Source: Thuidium tamariscinum (Eukaryota > Streptophyta > Bryopsida > Hypnales > Thuidiaceae). Taken from it: DNA of 64,000 nucleotides. The notes under the pieces are model-generated. The model had not been told where the DNA came from, searched no databases, and saw only the letters and a program-made list of their open reading frames with translations. The stretch is taken from positions 17,790,098 through 17,854,097 of the forward strand of contig OX344756.2 in assembly GCA_947034885.2 (NCBI GenBank), in the 5' to 3' direction. The translations under genes and the position numbers were made by a program. Below, in pieces: positions 24,542 to 35,585 of the stretch (positions within the stretch are counted from its first letter, which is position 1; each line of letters starts with the position of its first letter).

Positions 24542-25494
24542 CTACCAGTTCCCAGTCTTCTCCTCGTCGTCGATCATTTCGAAGGCGTCGCCCGTTGCTG
24601 ACAATTCGGATGGACGTTCAGAGGGGTCAATGCTAGCAGAAGCCCTGACACTTCCTCGTAATTTTGCAGTTTTAGCTGAAACAGGCTCCACCACCTCTGT
24701 TGAGAGGTTGACCAGTTCTGTATCTGATTCTTGCTCCAAAGCAGTCACCTCATTTGTAGAGTTATCTGGAACCTCAAAATGACATTTCTTCAGCTGTTCT
24801 CCCAAACTCTTCACTCGCAGTTTCAGTTCGTGTATTTCCTTCTCCTGCATCAGGATGATCTGCAAGCCATAACAAATCATAAGACAAGTACAAACTTGGT
24901 CCATCAAATTTCACAAAAACGAAAAAGCACTGTCTGCTGCAAACCTTAAATATAACCTTTCTACTCCTCACTTTGTTCAAGGGAAGAGACTAAACAATGG
25001 TTCAATAATTGTAGGAGCATATGGTATCCAACAAAATGAGACATGTCTAACAAGCAACGGCAGCATGTTTGAGCCCATCAGTCTACGGAACTACTTTCTT
25101 ATGTTTTGCATAAATGTGACTTATATTTACATGACAGGAGACATTCTAAGATTGTCAAGTACAATTTTTCAATTTTTCAATCAGAGAGGATTATACTAAG
25201 GATTGCAATGAGGGTTATATGAAAAAACATAAATGAAATAATACATTTCTATTTGGGGTAGAGAAACTTGCGATAAGCCGCTTGTTTTAATTCGTTCCGT
25301 GCTTAAAAATTTGAAATAGACGCGTGCAATCTTACTTCTCTTCTCACTACTTCAAGGTTTGTCAAAGGCATCTCGCGTTTGGTCACAGGGGAAGAGATTT
25401 CTTCCAGCTCTGGCTTCGAGTCCTGTTTCCAGTCTGATTGACTTGTAAAAACCAGCACCAGTAGGACCAGAACAAGGGCCATAGGACGTGACAT
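24542..25494 (-). CDS. Small signal-anchor/coiled-coil protein of unknown function
   Basis: Two exons, 25494-25336 and 24859-24542, joined in phase 0 by a GT-AG intron, encode 158 residues. Residues 1-20 (MSRPMALVLVLLVLVFTSQS) form a hydrophobic helix fit for a signal anchor. They are followed by DWKQDSKPELEE and a heptad-rich stretch, EKEIHELKLRVKSLGEQLKKC, that should form a coiled coil. The C-terminal half is acidic and low complexity, ending DEEKTGNW. The pattern of hydrophobic start, TSQ.(D/E)WKQ and a coiled coil recalls a conserved plant family of unknown function; that match is from memory. The start is the ATG directly before the hydrophobic stretch. Two AG acceptors 16 bases apart lie just upstream (25505 and 25521), which fits a 5'-UTR intron. 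Confidence 0.7.
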
Positions 25495-25886
25495 AATGAA
25501 CTCCCTGCAAAATAGACTCCCTGCACGAAGATAGACGTTAAAAGGTGAAATACGTTCAATTGCTCTTCTTTCCTGGATCAGCCTATTTATAACCCAATCG
25601 CAAGTGTAACGCAGGAGTAAACAAATACGGGCTCTCATACCTCAATAAGATACAATAAAACACTTCCGAAAAGTTCGCGACTTCCTGTGACATGCACGCA
25701 GACCCTCCAACAGAACGCTTCACATATGATCTATAATGTCCACACAGATTCAAAGTCCATAATTCTCCACTGCATGTTTACGATCAATTCTTCCCATCAA
25801 TAACATACGCTCCACTTCCAGATCACTGCCTCGTCCTTGCTCGCCGTACCCAAATACACTCAATCAAGAATAATCAAGAAGGCCTG

Positions 25887-26451
25887 CAAGCGCAATCCAG
25901 TATTTTAAGTTTACAGACCATAAAAAGCTACGCCTCGATGGCTATTACAGAAAAAGCGCAGCACTGAACTCCCGGAAGTCAGTGGCCTTCTCTTACATAA
26001 AAATCCACCTCAATCGAACTGGAAGAGATTGGACTCCGCAATCAATGGAAGGACATCACAACCAACTTACATGCACCATACCTCGACGACAGCGGTACAC
26101 AATACGGGACAACCTACTACCAGGCTCTTCCTCCTAGCGCCAAGGAGAAAGTAGAGGGAAGTAAGCCAACTTCAGATGACCAATTTTTATCACCGACTCT
26201 CTGCAGCTACCAGGATTGAAGAGAATACAGAAATAGCCACTATCCTCCTGAATCCTTTCATTTCGTTGCCGTCGTGCTACACTCGAACCATCACGGCTAA
26301 CATCCGAGAACAGATCTTGGAAACCCTAACCAAACAGAACAGAGAGAGGATGACTATTTCCAGATGCGTTACTAGAACACTGACGACACAAGACCTTTGT
26401 AGACAAAGAATCGTACAATAGGACGCGCTTGATCCCTTACAGAAGCCACGG
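25887..26451 (+). repeat. Inverted duplication, left arm (565 bp)
   Basis: Almost identical in reverse to 31048-31611. I can see about ten differences, including TTTTAAGTTT/TTTTGAATTT, CACTGA/CACAGA and one single-base indel near the end. The arms contain a copied 93-codon ORF. Confidence 0.95.
25938..26219 (+). pseudogene. Broken copy of the 93-codon ORF in the left arm
   Basis: The counterpart of the intact minus-strand ORF at 31279-31560. ATG at 25938 is followed by nine matching codons and then TGA, where the other copy has AGA, so translation would stop after MAITEKAQH. The remaining codons are otherwise preserved. If the ORF is a real gene, this copy is dead. Confidence 0.5.
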
Positions 26452-27330
26452 TAATCCTTCAGCGCGCACTACAGGGAGCATTGAAGCTTCAACGACCAAC
26501 ACGTACGGTTCACCAAGCCCATGCCATTCTGATTTTGATTTCAAATGTACGTAAAATTGGCGCAGATTGAGCAATCCGCCAGACACAAGCCAGAAGTTCA
26601 AAATCAATACGCAAATAGGCGAGCCACCTACTAACAAACAGTCGTTGCGACAAACTAAGTATCAAAAATTATTCGTCACACACGGAACAGCGTGTGTCCT
26701 CGATTCTAAGAACCCTAACGCAACCCTAAGAGTTAATCGATAGAAGCCGAACAAACCAAAAAGGGACGAGGAAAGAAATGTTCCGATTCCGCTTCGAGTG
26801 CAGCATCAGAAGCTCCCTCACAGCACATCCATTTCCCGGAAAGACAGAAAATACAGCCAAAAATTCATCCACGACAAATTCACTTTAAAATCCTCGAGAG
26901 TCGACCGTATCCTACAATACTTCACTCGCAAAGGTTCAGTTGCGCAGACCTAAATAAATCAAACGACCAAGCCAGCGGATGGGAAATCGAGAAGGAGGCC
27001 ATTAGAAAGCTTACCTGGAGAAGAAGTGGAATCCCTCCCTCGATAGAAAACCGATTGGCATCGGATATTCTTCAAAGCTCGGAATTCTTCAAGGATTATC
27101 GCGTTGATGTCTTTAAGCGTTTCCGAAACAAGCTGAAATCTGTGAAACTTGTGAGTCGGTGGAAGAGATTGCTGACGATTGAGCGCCGCTCTGTAGCAAA
27201 GAAGCTGCGCTATCGAGAGCGCGCAGGAACACAAGGTGATGACGCAATTCAATAGCGTATAGTACATGTCAATCATACAGTACATTTCAACCGTATAGTA
27301 CATTTCGAGCATAGCCATACGTCAATAGCA
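26452..27330 (-). other. Unique flank with probable non-coding first exon (about 27330-27015)
   Basis: GC-richer sequence ending in the donor at 27014. The minus-strand open frame at 26959-27318 contains a stretch like VSETLKDINAIILEEFRALK but has no clear start and no domain; it may be the transcribed leader. A diverged inverted copy of 26.68-27.17 kb lies at 28.68-29.21 kb. Confidence 0.35.
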
Positions 27331-28679
27331 CTTCAGATTTTATCGAATTGTACTCCCCTCTAAAGCTCAAATCAAGTAGAATCTCTGTTCTACTAAAAAC
27401 CTCCGTTTCTTGATTTTGATCATTTGGTAAGGTTTTTTTTTGTGTTGAACGACATCACAAGGCAAGCGAAACAATGTGGGAGCATAGATCTAGATTTGTC
27501 AGTTTGGTTTTGCCCATTTAAAGCTTATTGTATGAATTGCTCCTTCAAACACTAGTATTGACAATGTGTTTATTGACAATGTGACCACTTCATTACTATG
27601 AAAATTTGATTATAAAGTCAATTAGGTTTTTTTATTGTAAATATTTAGGTTAGGGAACATGTTTCTAAAATCTTAGTATTGCCACCATCCTTTAAATAAT
27701 TTAAAATGATAAAACCAATAGCATTTACAAACTATACTCAAAAATTATACTTTGCATATGGATTTTGGATGTCTCAATGAAAGCACCTAAAGTAAATGTT
27801 TTGCATAAATCTAAGGGATGGGTTTACTGTTCTTTAAATGCATGTACTGCTAGCATTAATGCTAAAAATATAGTTAATTTCTTAAAGAGAAGATTTTGGG
27901 AGGTTTTTAATGGAATAGAGGGAGAATTTGTTTTCCAAATTGTTGTCTACAAATTTTACAAATTTAGGATATGCTTCATAGTTCACTTGATTATTCAAGA
28001 AATTGACTCATGATGAAGATATTTAGTATCATCCTTAGAATTGATTACAAAAAATTTAATCTTACCTTTGATGTTTATATCATATAAAATTCTCAATAGT
28101 CAATAGTATAATAGGTCTTAAGAAAAAATTGAAAACCAAAAATCTTAAACATTTCTAAAATTCAAGATGTAACCATTGTTGGGGTGGATAAGTTTGTTAA
28201 CAGGTGATCCCAACTTTTGTCCAATGGACAAAATAGAATTGTTTAAGAAGAAAGGAGTTGTGAAGGAGCTTCTATGGAACAATAATCAACAATTACAAAG
28301 GAACTTTTACAAACATAATCCAACCGGATGTTTAGTTCCTAGTTTGAAGCCAATATGAAACAAACAAAATCTATGAGGGCATGGCAATTTCCCTCCACTT
28401 CAAGCCAAACAAAGTAGTGGCCTAAAGGGTTTTTCTTCTACCACCATGTAAGAATCAAAGTAATTTTATTGGCCAAATTAATATTAGCTTTTGTCCACTA
28501 GAGCATTTTACACCAAAACAAACATCTACTTGCAGTAGCACCATGTAATCACCCACCAATGAGACATCTTGATCTACATTGCATCATCCCTATCACTTTG
28601 GCTTTGTCTCATTAATTTGTACATTTGTGTTTTCAATAGTGTACTATCATTATATATGGTTAGATAAGTTGTCCACATG
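27331..28679. other. AT-rich centre of the inverted duplication
   Basis: No recognisable gene. Open frames of 82 and 60 codons (27765 and 28176) lack domain features. Confidence 0.45.
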
Positions 28680-29210
28680 ATCTAAGCCCAAATCCAATAA
28701 TTCAATCTATTAACATTCAACTTTTGACAAGTATCATGTTTGTTTCCAACATGCTTATAAACAATTATGCATAAATCCTTGAAGAATTCCAAACTTTGAA
28801 GAATATTAAAAGCCAATTGGTTTTCTATGAAGGGAGGGATTCAACTTCTTGTATTAATAAACTTCCTAAGTTCTAGCCTCTTTCTTCTTGGTTTTCCCTC
28901 AATTTGCAAGGTTGTTTGATTTGTTTAGGTTTGTGCATCAACAATAAATCCTTTTGGTTGAAGAAGGTATGCATGGCTCTTGACGATTTTCAAGTAATTA
29001 GATTTGTCATTGGAAGTTTAAAACTTTGCATTATTTGCTTTTCTAAGAACTAAAAATAGTGCAAGGTAATGTTTAGAATGTTGTACTCAAAGAAGTGCAA
29101 GAATTTTTGTTTCCTTGTCTTATTTTATTCTATCTAGATTCTATTGATTGATTCTTAGGATTGTGTTAGGGCATTGAATTCTAAGACATTGAACTCCAAG
29201 AGTTATATGT
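28680..29210 (+). repeat. Decayed inverted copy of 26.68-27.17 kb
   Basis: ATCCTTGAAGAATTCC, TTGGTTTTCTATGAAGGG and TGATTCTTAGGATTGTGTTA match the minus-strand sequence at 27.1-26.7 kb with many changes. Where the left copy has CG, this copy mostly has TG or CA (ATCGATT to ATTGATT, TTGCGTT to TTGTGTT, CCTCGTC to CCTTGTC). Confidence 0.65.
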
Positions 29211-29279
29211 TGTGCTTTTGTTGTACAAGAAGCAAACTATTTTTTGATCACCATTCCATTTTGGCATTGGAGCATTAGA

Positions 29280-29605
29280 AAGGATTTGAAGGCAATGGAA
29301 GACCACAAGTTTGTTTGAGTTTCTAAACTATGAGAACGTACTACATTAGCAATCTAACGTGGTTGAGAGAGTGCCTCATTAGAATTTTCTTTTCTTTTTA
29401 AATTTATTAATTATTTTATTTCTTTTTGAAAAAAAATATTTTTTGATTCAATTTTAGGTTTCTTTACACTTTTTAGAATTTTTGGATTTTTCTTTCAAAA
29501 ATTCAAAAAATTTAACCAATAGGATTGATTTACAATATTCTGACAGTATAGGGAATGGGTTGGAGAACAACCCTAAAAAAGGTTTCTCTTACCTTCAAAT
29601 CCCTT
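29280..29605. mobile_element. Short inverted-repeat element, type 2, copy 1
   Basis: The ends AAGGATTTGAAGGCAA and, on the other strand, AAGGGATTTGAAGGTAA form imperfect terminal inverted repeats about 326 bp apart. Subterminal phrases (GTTTCTAAACTATGAGAAC and TCTGACAGTATAGGGAA) match those of the element at 30201-30480. Non-coding. Confidence 0.45.
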
Positions 29606-29639
29606 CTAAAGGATGTTTTTTGTTTGCGCAATAAAGAGG

Positions 29640-30010
29640 AGTAGTAATCAATTATGGCACACTTCCCAACATAGTTGTGGCACATTGTAATTGTCTACAA
29701 GTCTCTTGATATTGCCATTAGCCCTTGGTCAATTTTACAACTAGCTTTTAGTCAAAAATAGGAAGATGTACATGACCAAAGTGAGATGAACTCAATCTTC
29801 AACTAGAAAATTCATGATAATTTTGTTTTGACAAGTAAAATTTTAAAAAATATAGAAAACCTAAATCCCTTTTAAATCTACTTATGTATATGGAAAAAAA
29901 ATTCCCTCAATGTACCTATACTTTAGATAAAGTAGAGGTACTTGTTCAATTGCTTAAGTAGTTGGACATGAATTGCCTTCCTTAATAGACATCTAAGCTA
30001 AGTTTTTTTT
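29640..30010. repeat. Dispersed repeat, diverged copy
   Basis: Shares an ordered set of phrases with 44310-44610 and, in part, with 24038-24090: AATTGTGG.ACATT, CCTTGGT..TTTT.CAA, AAATTCAT.ATAATT and CAATTGCTTAAGT.GTTGGA. It is too diverged to define ends by eye. Confidence 0.4.
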
Positions 30011-30200
30011 ATAGTGTGATAATTTAAAAGTACTAGATTGCATTTACAAGTCTTTTTTATTGAATATATATGTATACTATAAAAATGACTTGAGATCAGT
30101 AGTGATTTTTTCAAAAACCATGTGATTTAATTGCTAGGATTTGTTTAATTTGTGAGGGAAAAATTTATATAATATGTAGAGCTGCTATAGGGTCTACAAA

Positions 30201-30480
30201 TTGCATAAGACGATTTTCAACTTGTGTAGAAGACTCCGAGTTCCTGGACTGTGAGAACTTGTTGAAAGCTGCCATAGAGGTGATTTGATGTGGCTAAGAG
30301 ACTGCCACATCAGACATTAATATTAAATTAATATTATAATATTTTTTTTAATTAAATTTTTTTTAATAACATTTTTTTATTTTTTAATATTTTTTAATTA
30401 TTATTTAATCTGACAGGTTCACAGACTAGGGAACAGGGCTAAAATGGTCTCTCAGAGCCCTGGAAAATCTTCTTATGCCA
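30201..30480. mobile_element. Short inverted-repeat element, type 2, copy 2
   Basis: The left end TTGCATAAGACGATTTTC and the right end on the other strand TGGCATAAGAAGATTTTC are 280 bp apart. Further inside, GTTCCTGGACTGTGAGAAC pairs imperfectly with GTTCACAGACTAGGGAAC. CAAA flanks both sides and may be a target-site duplication. The middle is almost pure A/T. Non-coding. Confidence 0.55.
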
Positions 30481-31047
30481 CAAACTCTTATATGTAAATT
30501 AGGCTATGTAAAAACATCATGCAATAGGAGTTTTTTCATTAATAAATTAGCCTTAATAGATAAAATCAATGCAAATTTTTCATTGTAAAATGAATGTAAA
30601 TGTAGACAACTTACAATATATGAATGATAAAATGGACATAGTCAAGAATATATACAATGAATCTATATCATTACTATACACTTAGCTAAAACTCAAGTAC
30701 TTCATTTGATTAAACTTTACTTGCTTCACAAAAATTAAACTAAAATTAAAACTACGAGCAAAACATTGTTGTATTAACTACTAAATTTTCATTTTTATAA
30801 CTTCACTTTTATTTTTTCTATTTTTTTCCTATTTTCTCCATTTTATTCTATATATTAAAATAAAGAAAATTCTATTTTTACTTTGTATACACAACTAGTA
30901 TGAAAAAAAAAATGTGTTTTAATTCATCTGGATATTTTCTATTTTTCTTTGTATTTCTATTAGGATTGTTATATATTATTCGTAAATGTATATATTTCTT
31001 CTTTTCTATCGATTGATATGTAAAATATCCAAGCAAGGTGTATAAGC
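30481..31047. other. AT-rich spacer
   Basis: No gene seen. Base composition jumps at 31048, where the right arm of the inverted duplication begins. Confidence 0.5.
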
Positions 31048-31611
31048 CCGTGGCTTCTGTAAGGATCAAGCGCATCCTATTGTACGATTCTTTGTCTACA
31101 AAGGTCTTGTGTCGTCAGTGTTCTAGTAACGCATCTGGAAATAGTCATCCTCTCTCTGTTCTGTTTGGTTAGGGTTTCCAAGATCTGTTCTCGGATGTTA
31201 GCCGTGATGGTTCGAGTGTAGCACGACGGCAACGAAATGAAAGGATTCAGGAGGATAGTGGCTATTTCTGTATTCTCTTCAATCCTGGTAGCTGCAGAGA
31301 GTCGGTGATAAAAATTGGTCATCTGAAGTTGGCTTACTTCCCTCTACTTTCTCCTTGGCGCTAGGAGGAAGAGCCTGGTAGTAGGTTGTCCCGTATTGTG
31401 TACCGCTGTCGTCGAGGTATGGTGCATGTAAGTTGGTTGTGATGTCCTTCCATTGATTGCGGAGTCCAATCTCTTCCAGTTCGATTGAGGTGGATTTTTG
31501 TGTAAGAGAAGGCCACTGACTTCCGGGAGTTCTGTGCTGCGCTTTTTCTGTAATAGCCATCGAGGCTTACCTTTTCATGGTCTGTAAATTCAAAATACTG
31601 GATTGCGCTTG
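31048..31611 (-). repeat. Inverted duplication, right arm (564 bp)
   Basis: Reverse of 25887-26451 with about ten differences. It ends about 170 bases before the pantothenate synthetase start codon. Confidence 0.95.
31279..31560 (-). CDS. Hypothetical 93-residue ORF, divergent from panC
   Basis: ATG at 31560 to TGA at 31279, 93 residues. It starts MAITEKAQHRTPGSQW and contains IGLRNQWKDITTNLHAPYL, DDSGTQYGTTYYQALPP and SAKEKVEGSKP. There are no membrane segments or recognisable domain. The Tyr/Pro-rich YGTTYYQALPP style is seen in structural microtubule-associated proteins, but I cannot name a family. A possible donor (GGGAA then GTAAGC) occurs late in the frame, so the true C-terminus may differ. 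It is divergent from panC, whose ATG is 222 bases away, so the two may share a promoter. Its left-arm copy has a nonsense codon. Confidence 0.4.
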   Translation of the reverse strand: MAITEKAQHRTPGSQWPSLTQKSTSIELEEIGLRNQWKDITTNLHAPYLDDSGTQYGTTYYQALPPSAKEKVEGSKPTSDDQFLSPTLCSYQD

Positions 31612-31650
31612 TGATTGAAAATGATTTCGCAAAAATGATTTGGACTTCGT

Positions 31651-31663
31651 AAACCCTAAACCC
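31651..31663 (+). promoter_or_regulatory. Telo-box-like promoter motif upstream of panC
   Basis: AAACCCTAAACCC lies about 120 bases before the panC ATG and 90 bases beyond the start of the divergent ORF. Telo-boxes (AAACCCTAA) are common in plant promoters of housekeeping genes. Inference from motif and position only. Confidence 0.35.
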
Positions 31664-31781
31664 TTGTGTGTGGGGTGAATCGATTGAAGGAATTCTTGCA
31701 TAATGGTGTCACTTGAATGCAATGACGTGAGAACTTCTCATCAGCGTGCAAGCGCTTAGAGTTGAGAAGAATTTCTAAGCC

Positions 31782-34700
31782 ATGGAGGTGATAAGAGAGA
31801 AGCAAGGGATGCGAGAGTGGTCTCGCGGACAGCGTAAGGCCGGAGAGCGCATCGCGCTGGTGCCAACGATGGGGTACCTTCACGAGGGTCATCTTTCGCT
31901 TGTCAGGGAGGCCAAGCGGCATGCTACGAAGGTGGTGGTCTCGGTGTATGTGAATCCTTCCCAATTCGCACCGGGCGAAGACCTCTCCACTTACCCTCGC
32001 GACTTCCAAGGCGACCTCCAAAAGCTTGAGGTAGTAGCAGAAATTTAATATCATGTATTTTTATTTTCCAAACTCGTCAATTCAATGGCCATGTGTTCCG
32101 TCTCGTCAGGCATCTTAGTCAATATGTAGGAATGTACTTTCATTGGGAGATCGTTCAATAGAACTCATGGAAAGATCACTTCGGGTATAAGAAACAAACT
32201 GTCTTGAGATCAAATTTTCTCTTTCAATGTATCATTGCTTACGCAATGGTTCAAAGTGTGAGTTTGTAGACCACTATTGAAGAGTAGTAGACATTACCAT
32301 CTTTGTTGAAGATTATTGGGCATGGAAATGTAGCTTATTCATGCTTACACCCGACTTGCTTATTGTTGGTCAACCTAGTGTATTAGAAGAGATAAGTTGT
32401 TGGGAACAGGGTCATTCTCTAGTAGACGGCATCAGGTTTCAGTATCTCTTGCTAATGCAATGGACGGAGCCCTAATGTTGATCTGTGGTCAGCCCTTTGG
32501 CGTGGACGCCATTTTCAACCCGTATGATCTGTACATTCGAGACTCCGAAAAGAAAGTCGTGAGTCCAAAGGATGTGTTGCAACAGGAGGAGAGTGGGCAT
32601 GAGTCTTGGATCCGTGTGGAGAGGCTGGAGAAGCTTCTGTGTGGGAATGACAGACCCATTTTCTTCCGGGGAGTTGCCACGGTCGTGGCGAAGCTGTTTA
32701 ACATTGTGGAACCGGATGTGGCGGTTTTTGGAAAGAAAGATTATCAGCAATGGCGCATCATTTGTCGAATGGTAAGAAATCACTGGTAACATCGTTTTTT
32801 TGTGGTGTAGTGGAATTTACAGCACTGGCCAGCACGGACGTGCTTGTTGGTTTGCATATAGCCTGCATTCTGTTAGTGTGTACTAGGAAGTGGAGTTCTA
32901 CAGCTTGATTCTGCAGTATTGCTTAAGAGAAACCATTAATGGTTTGCAGTGAAGTGCAGGTAAGGGACTTGGATTTCGCAGTTGAGATTATTGGTTGCCC
33001 ACTTTTGCGGGAAGAGGATGGTCTTGCAATGAGTTCTCGAAACGTCCGGCTCTCTCCAGCTGAGCGGCAAGATGTGAGTCCTATCTGCACTCATATGGCG
33101 CGTAAGAGGATTTGTCAGATGTTGTCTTGTCTGTGAAAGAATGTTGAGTTAGTTATGCTCATGAATCATTAGGGAGAGTCACGGTTGTGCGCTCCCCTCC
33201 TCCCCCATTCCTCCGTGGAGATCTGACCTCCGAAGAGTCCTCCACTCGATGTTTATTCTCAATTGATGTTATAGAGTGGTGTTAGTGAGGTTCTAGAGAA
33301 TGAATTTAGGTAAACATCTAGACTAGATTCAATTTGCTAACACTACTTTTAACACCAGGTGCAATCACGCGTTTAAAGCTTTTAGCAAATTAGCTATAAC
33401 CCAATTCATCGAGCATTGGAGAGAAATATCGGGAGACGAAGAAGCTTCAATAGAAGAAAACTTTGCAAATTTGTTCCATAAATTCTACCGTATTCAGTTC
33501 CTGAGTACTTGACCATCCATGTGTCCAAAAAGTCACACTTGTGAAGATTCAGGGTCCATGTCATTAAGGTATATTTTGTCAGTAATACAGTTATCATCAT
33601 GCGAAATCAAAGTTCTCCATGTGAATACAAGAAATTAAGAGACTTGGGGCCAAATGACTGTGGAATCTGAATGCATTAGAGCCTGCCGCCTTACCCCCAC
33701 TTTTTTTGCCACAAGAATAGGAATAGAGTTCAACAAATGACGTAACCTATTGTGAAATAATCACTCACCGGGTGCGACCTTGGCATTTGCCCTGTGCAGG
33801 CTCTTTCGATAAGCCGATCGCTGAGAGAAGTAGATGATGCGGTGAGATCGGGAGAAGTCGATGCAACAGTCTTGGAGCAACGAGTATACGAGGCCATAAC
33901 TTCGGCAGGAGGGAATGTAGATTATGCGAAGGTGAGAATCTTCTTCATCTTTCTTATCTGTCTACATCATCTGCTTGTATGTTCTTGCTGACTATTGGAT
34001 TTCAATCACACCCTATTGGACTGAGATTTTCTTGGTGAAAAGTGATCTGCATTTGTGGGAAGCTCTCTTTTTGCATGCATGATTGAAGCCGCAGAAACTT
34101 GCTGAGAATAAGTCCTCAGTAGTGTCTCCTTTTAGTCGAAATTAATTGTCTGAGATTTTGACGAATTTTCATAACGTTTGGCTGGCGCCATGACACCTTG
34201 GAATTGTGTCCATGATCCCATTTTTTATATGAAAATTAAACGAGAGGAAGGCTGAAGGCTGTCAAGTGAAATTATGACCATGACACTCTGGAATTGTGTC
34301 CATGATCCCATTTTTTGTATGAAAATTAAACGAGAGGAAGGCTGAAGGCTGCAAAGTGAAATTATGATGTAGTCATAGATGCACATGGTTGCATACAAGT
34401 GGCCAGAGAACCTAGCAGGAACAACTCTTTGTCAGTGCAGTAGGTCATCATTTGAATATAAAAAAGTTGCAATATTTCAATGACTACGGTTGTGAGATCC
34501 GCAGTCTCTGGAGGAACATCGAAGCACCAACATGAGGGTCAGAGACAACTTGTCTGAGATTAGAGAAATTCACAGGATGTGGATGCCACTGAGTTGCTTT
34601 GTCGTCTCTCGATACAATTGCTGAATACTTGGCTTGATTGTGTGGGCAACAGATAGTAGACCAGCAGACGCTGCAAGAGGTGAAGATTATTGAGTTTCCG

Positions 34701-34859
34701 GTTGTTTTGGCCGTGGCGGCACGATTTGGTACTGTTCGCCTGCTGGATAATATGGAGCTCCAACCCCCAGCTCCTACTCCGAAGGATCCTACTTCCACCC
34801 AACGTAAGAGTGTTCAACCAGCGGACCCTCAACTTGGACATGAGATCGTCTTTTTCTGA
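31782..34859 (+). CDS. panC: Pantothenate synthetase (pantoate-beta-alanine ligase)
   Basis: Five exons, 31782-32030, 32493-32771, 32960-33073, 33800-33931 and 34653-34859, all phase 0 with GT-AG introns, encode 326 residues. The enzyme joins pantoate and beta-alanine using ATP, the last step of vitamin B5 synthesis. Visible signatures are [13 protein letters not shown] (HIGH-type nucleotide site, residues 28-40), [48 protein letters not shown] (162-169) and DGLAMSSRN (196-204, the KMSKS-equivalent loop). The C-terminal part has [29 protein letters not shown] and a Pro/Gln-rich tail ending in VFF, longer than in bacterial enzymes. There is no N-terminal targeting peptide, matching the cytosolic plant enzyme. 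All known active-site motifs are intact. Confidence 0.96.
34189..34367 (+). repeat. 90-bp tandem duplication inside panC intron 4
   Basis: Two units, each opening CATGACAC(C/T)(T/C)TGGAATTGTG and containing GAGAGGAAGGCTGAAGGCTG, follow each other with only a handful of differences. A recent local duplication; no coding effect. Confidence 0.9.
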
Positions 34860-35585
34860 GGTGCTTCACCATCAGCTATCTCTCTAATGTGTCATACTTA
34901 CACTCTTATGTCTATCTAGTGTGAGCCATACCAGTTTGAGTGATTTTAACTGCACCAAGCGTCTTTCCTCCATGTATTCACAAACCAATGGCCTGATGAC
35001 AACACTATTCATGCTCCCATGCTTGGTACTGTTCTTATTTTGAAACCTTCACGAGCTAGACAGAGGAGCTTGCATCAGATGTGTAGCTTTTGGCATTGAC
35101 TTTTTGCCCTCTCCTCACTGTTGACTAAATGCAGCCAATTTAAATCGTTGGCCAAGCAGTTTCGTTAGCAGAAGTGAGATATTCTGCTACTTGTGCTCTG
35201 ATTCAATTTCCGATTCAACTCTCTTGTTCAGCAGTTTTTGCATAGAAGTTTTTGAGAGTTGCTGCTTGAATTTCAGAGCAATATTGTGCAAGTCCAGGAG
35301 TTTTTTTACTCCAAACGGGCTACTTTGTATGATGAATGCCTTTCCACTCTTCTAGAATTTTTATGATGCTTTTTCCGTCTTCGCTGCTGTTTATCTGGCT
35401 AGCTTGAATTCACTCACACCTTAGGCATTGGAATTACGACTTCGGATAACTTAGACAGTGATATCCACGTCCTCCTTGTGCCGCGCTGACGTGGATCAAC
35501 CCCAACTTGCTTTTGACCCTACAGATGCGCATGTTGAGAAACGTTTTGCACGAGGCACATAACAGGAGATGGCGGGTGCATGCAT
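34860..35585. other. panC 3' flank
   Basis: Mixed-composition sequence that probably includes the 3' UTR. No further gene seen. Confidence 0.5.

Larger units (their letters stand above)
25508..27014 (-). other. Putative 5'-UTR intron of the coiled-coil gene
   Basis: A strong donor on the minus strand (CTCCAG, then GTAAGC, at 27014) and acceptors just upstream of the ATG at 25494 would remove about 1.5 kb. The left arm of the inverted duplication (25887-26451) lies inside it. Transcript data are needed to confirm; no coding frame spans the junction. Confidence 0.35.

Noticed and set aside
26176..26421. 81-codon open frame identical in both inverted arms
   Set aside because: Identity follows from the duplication itself; the frame has no domain and overlaps the end of the 93-codon ORF, so it carries no evidence of its own.
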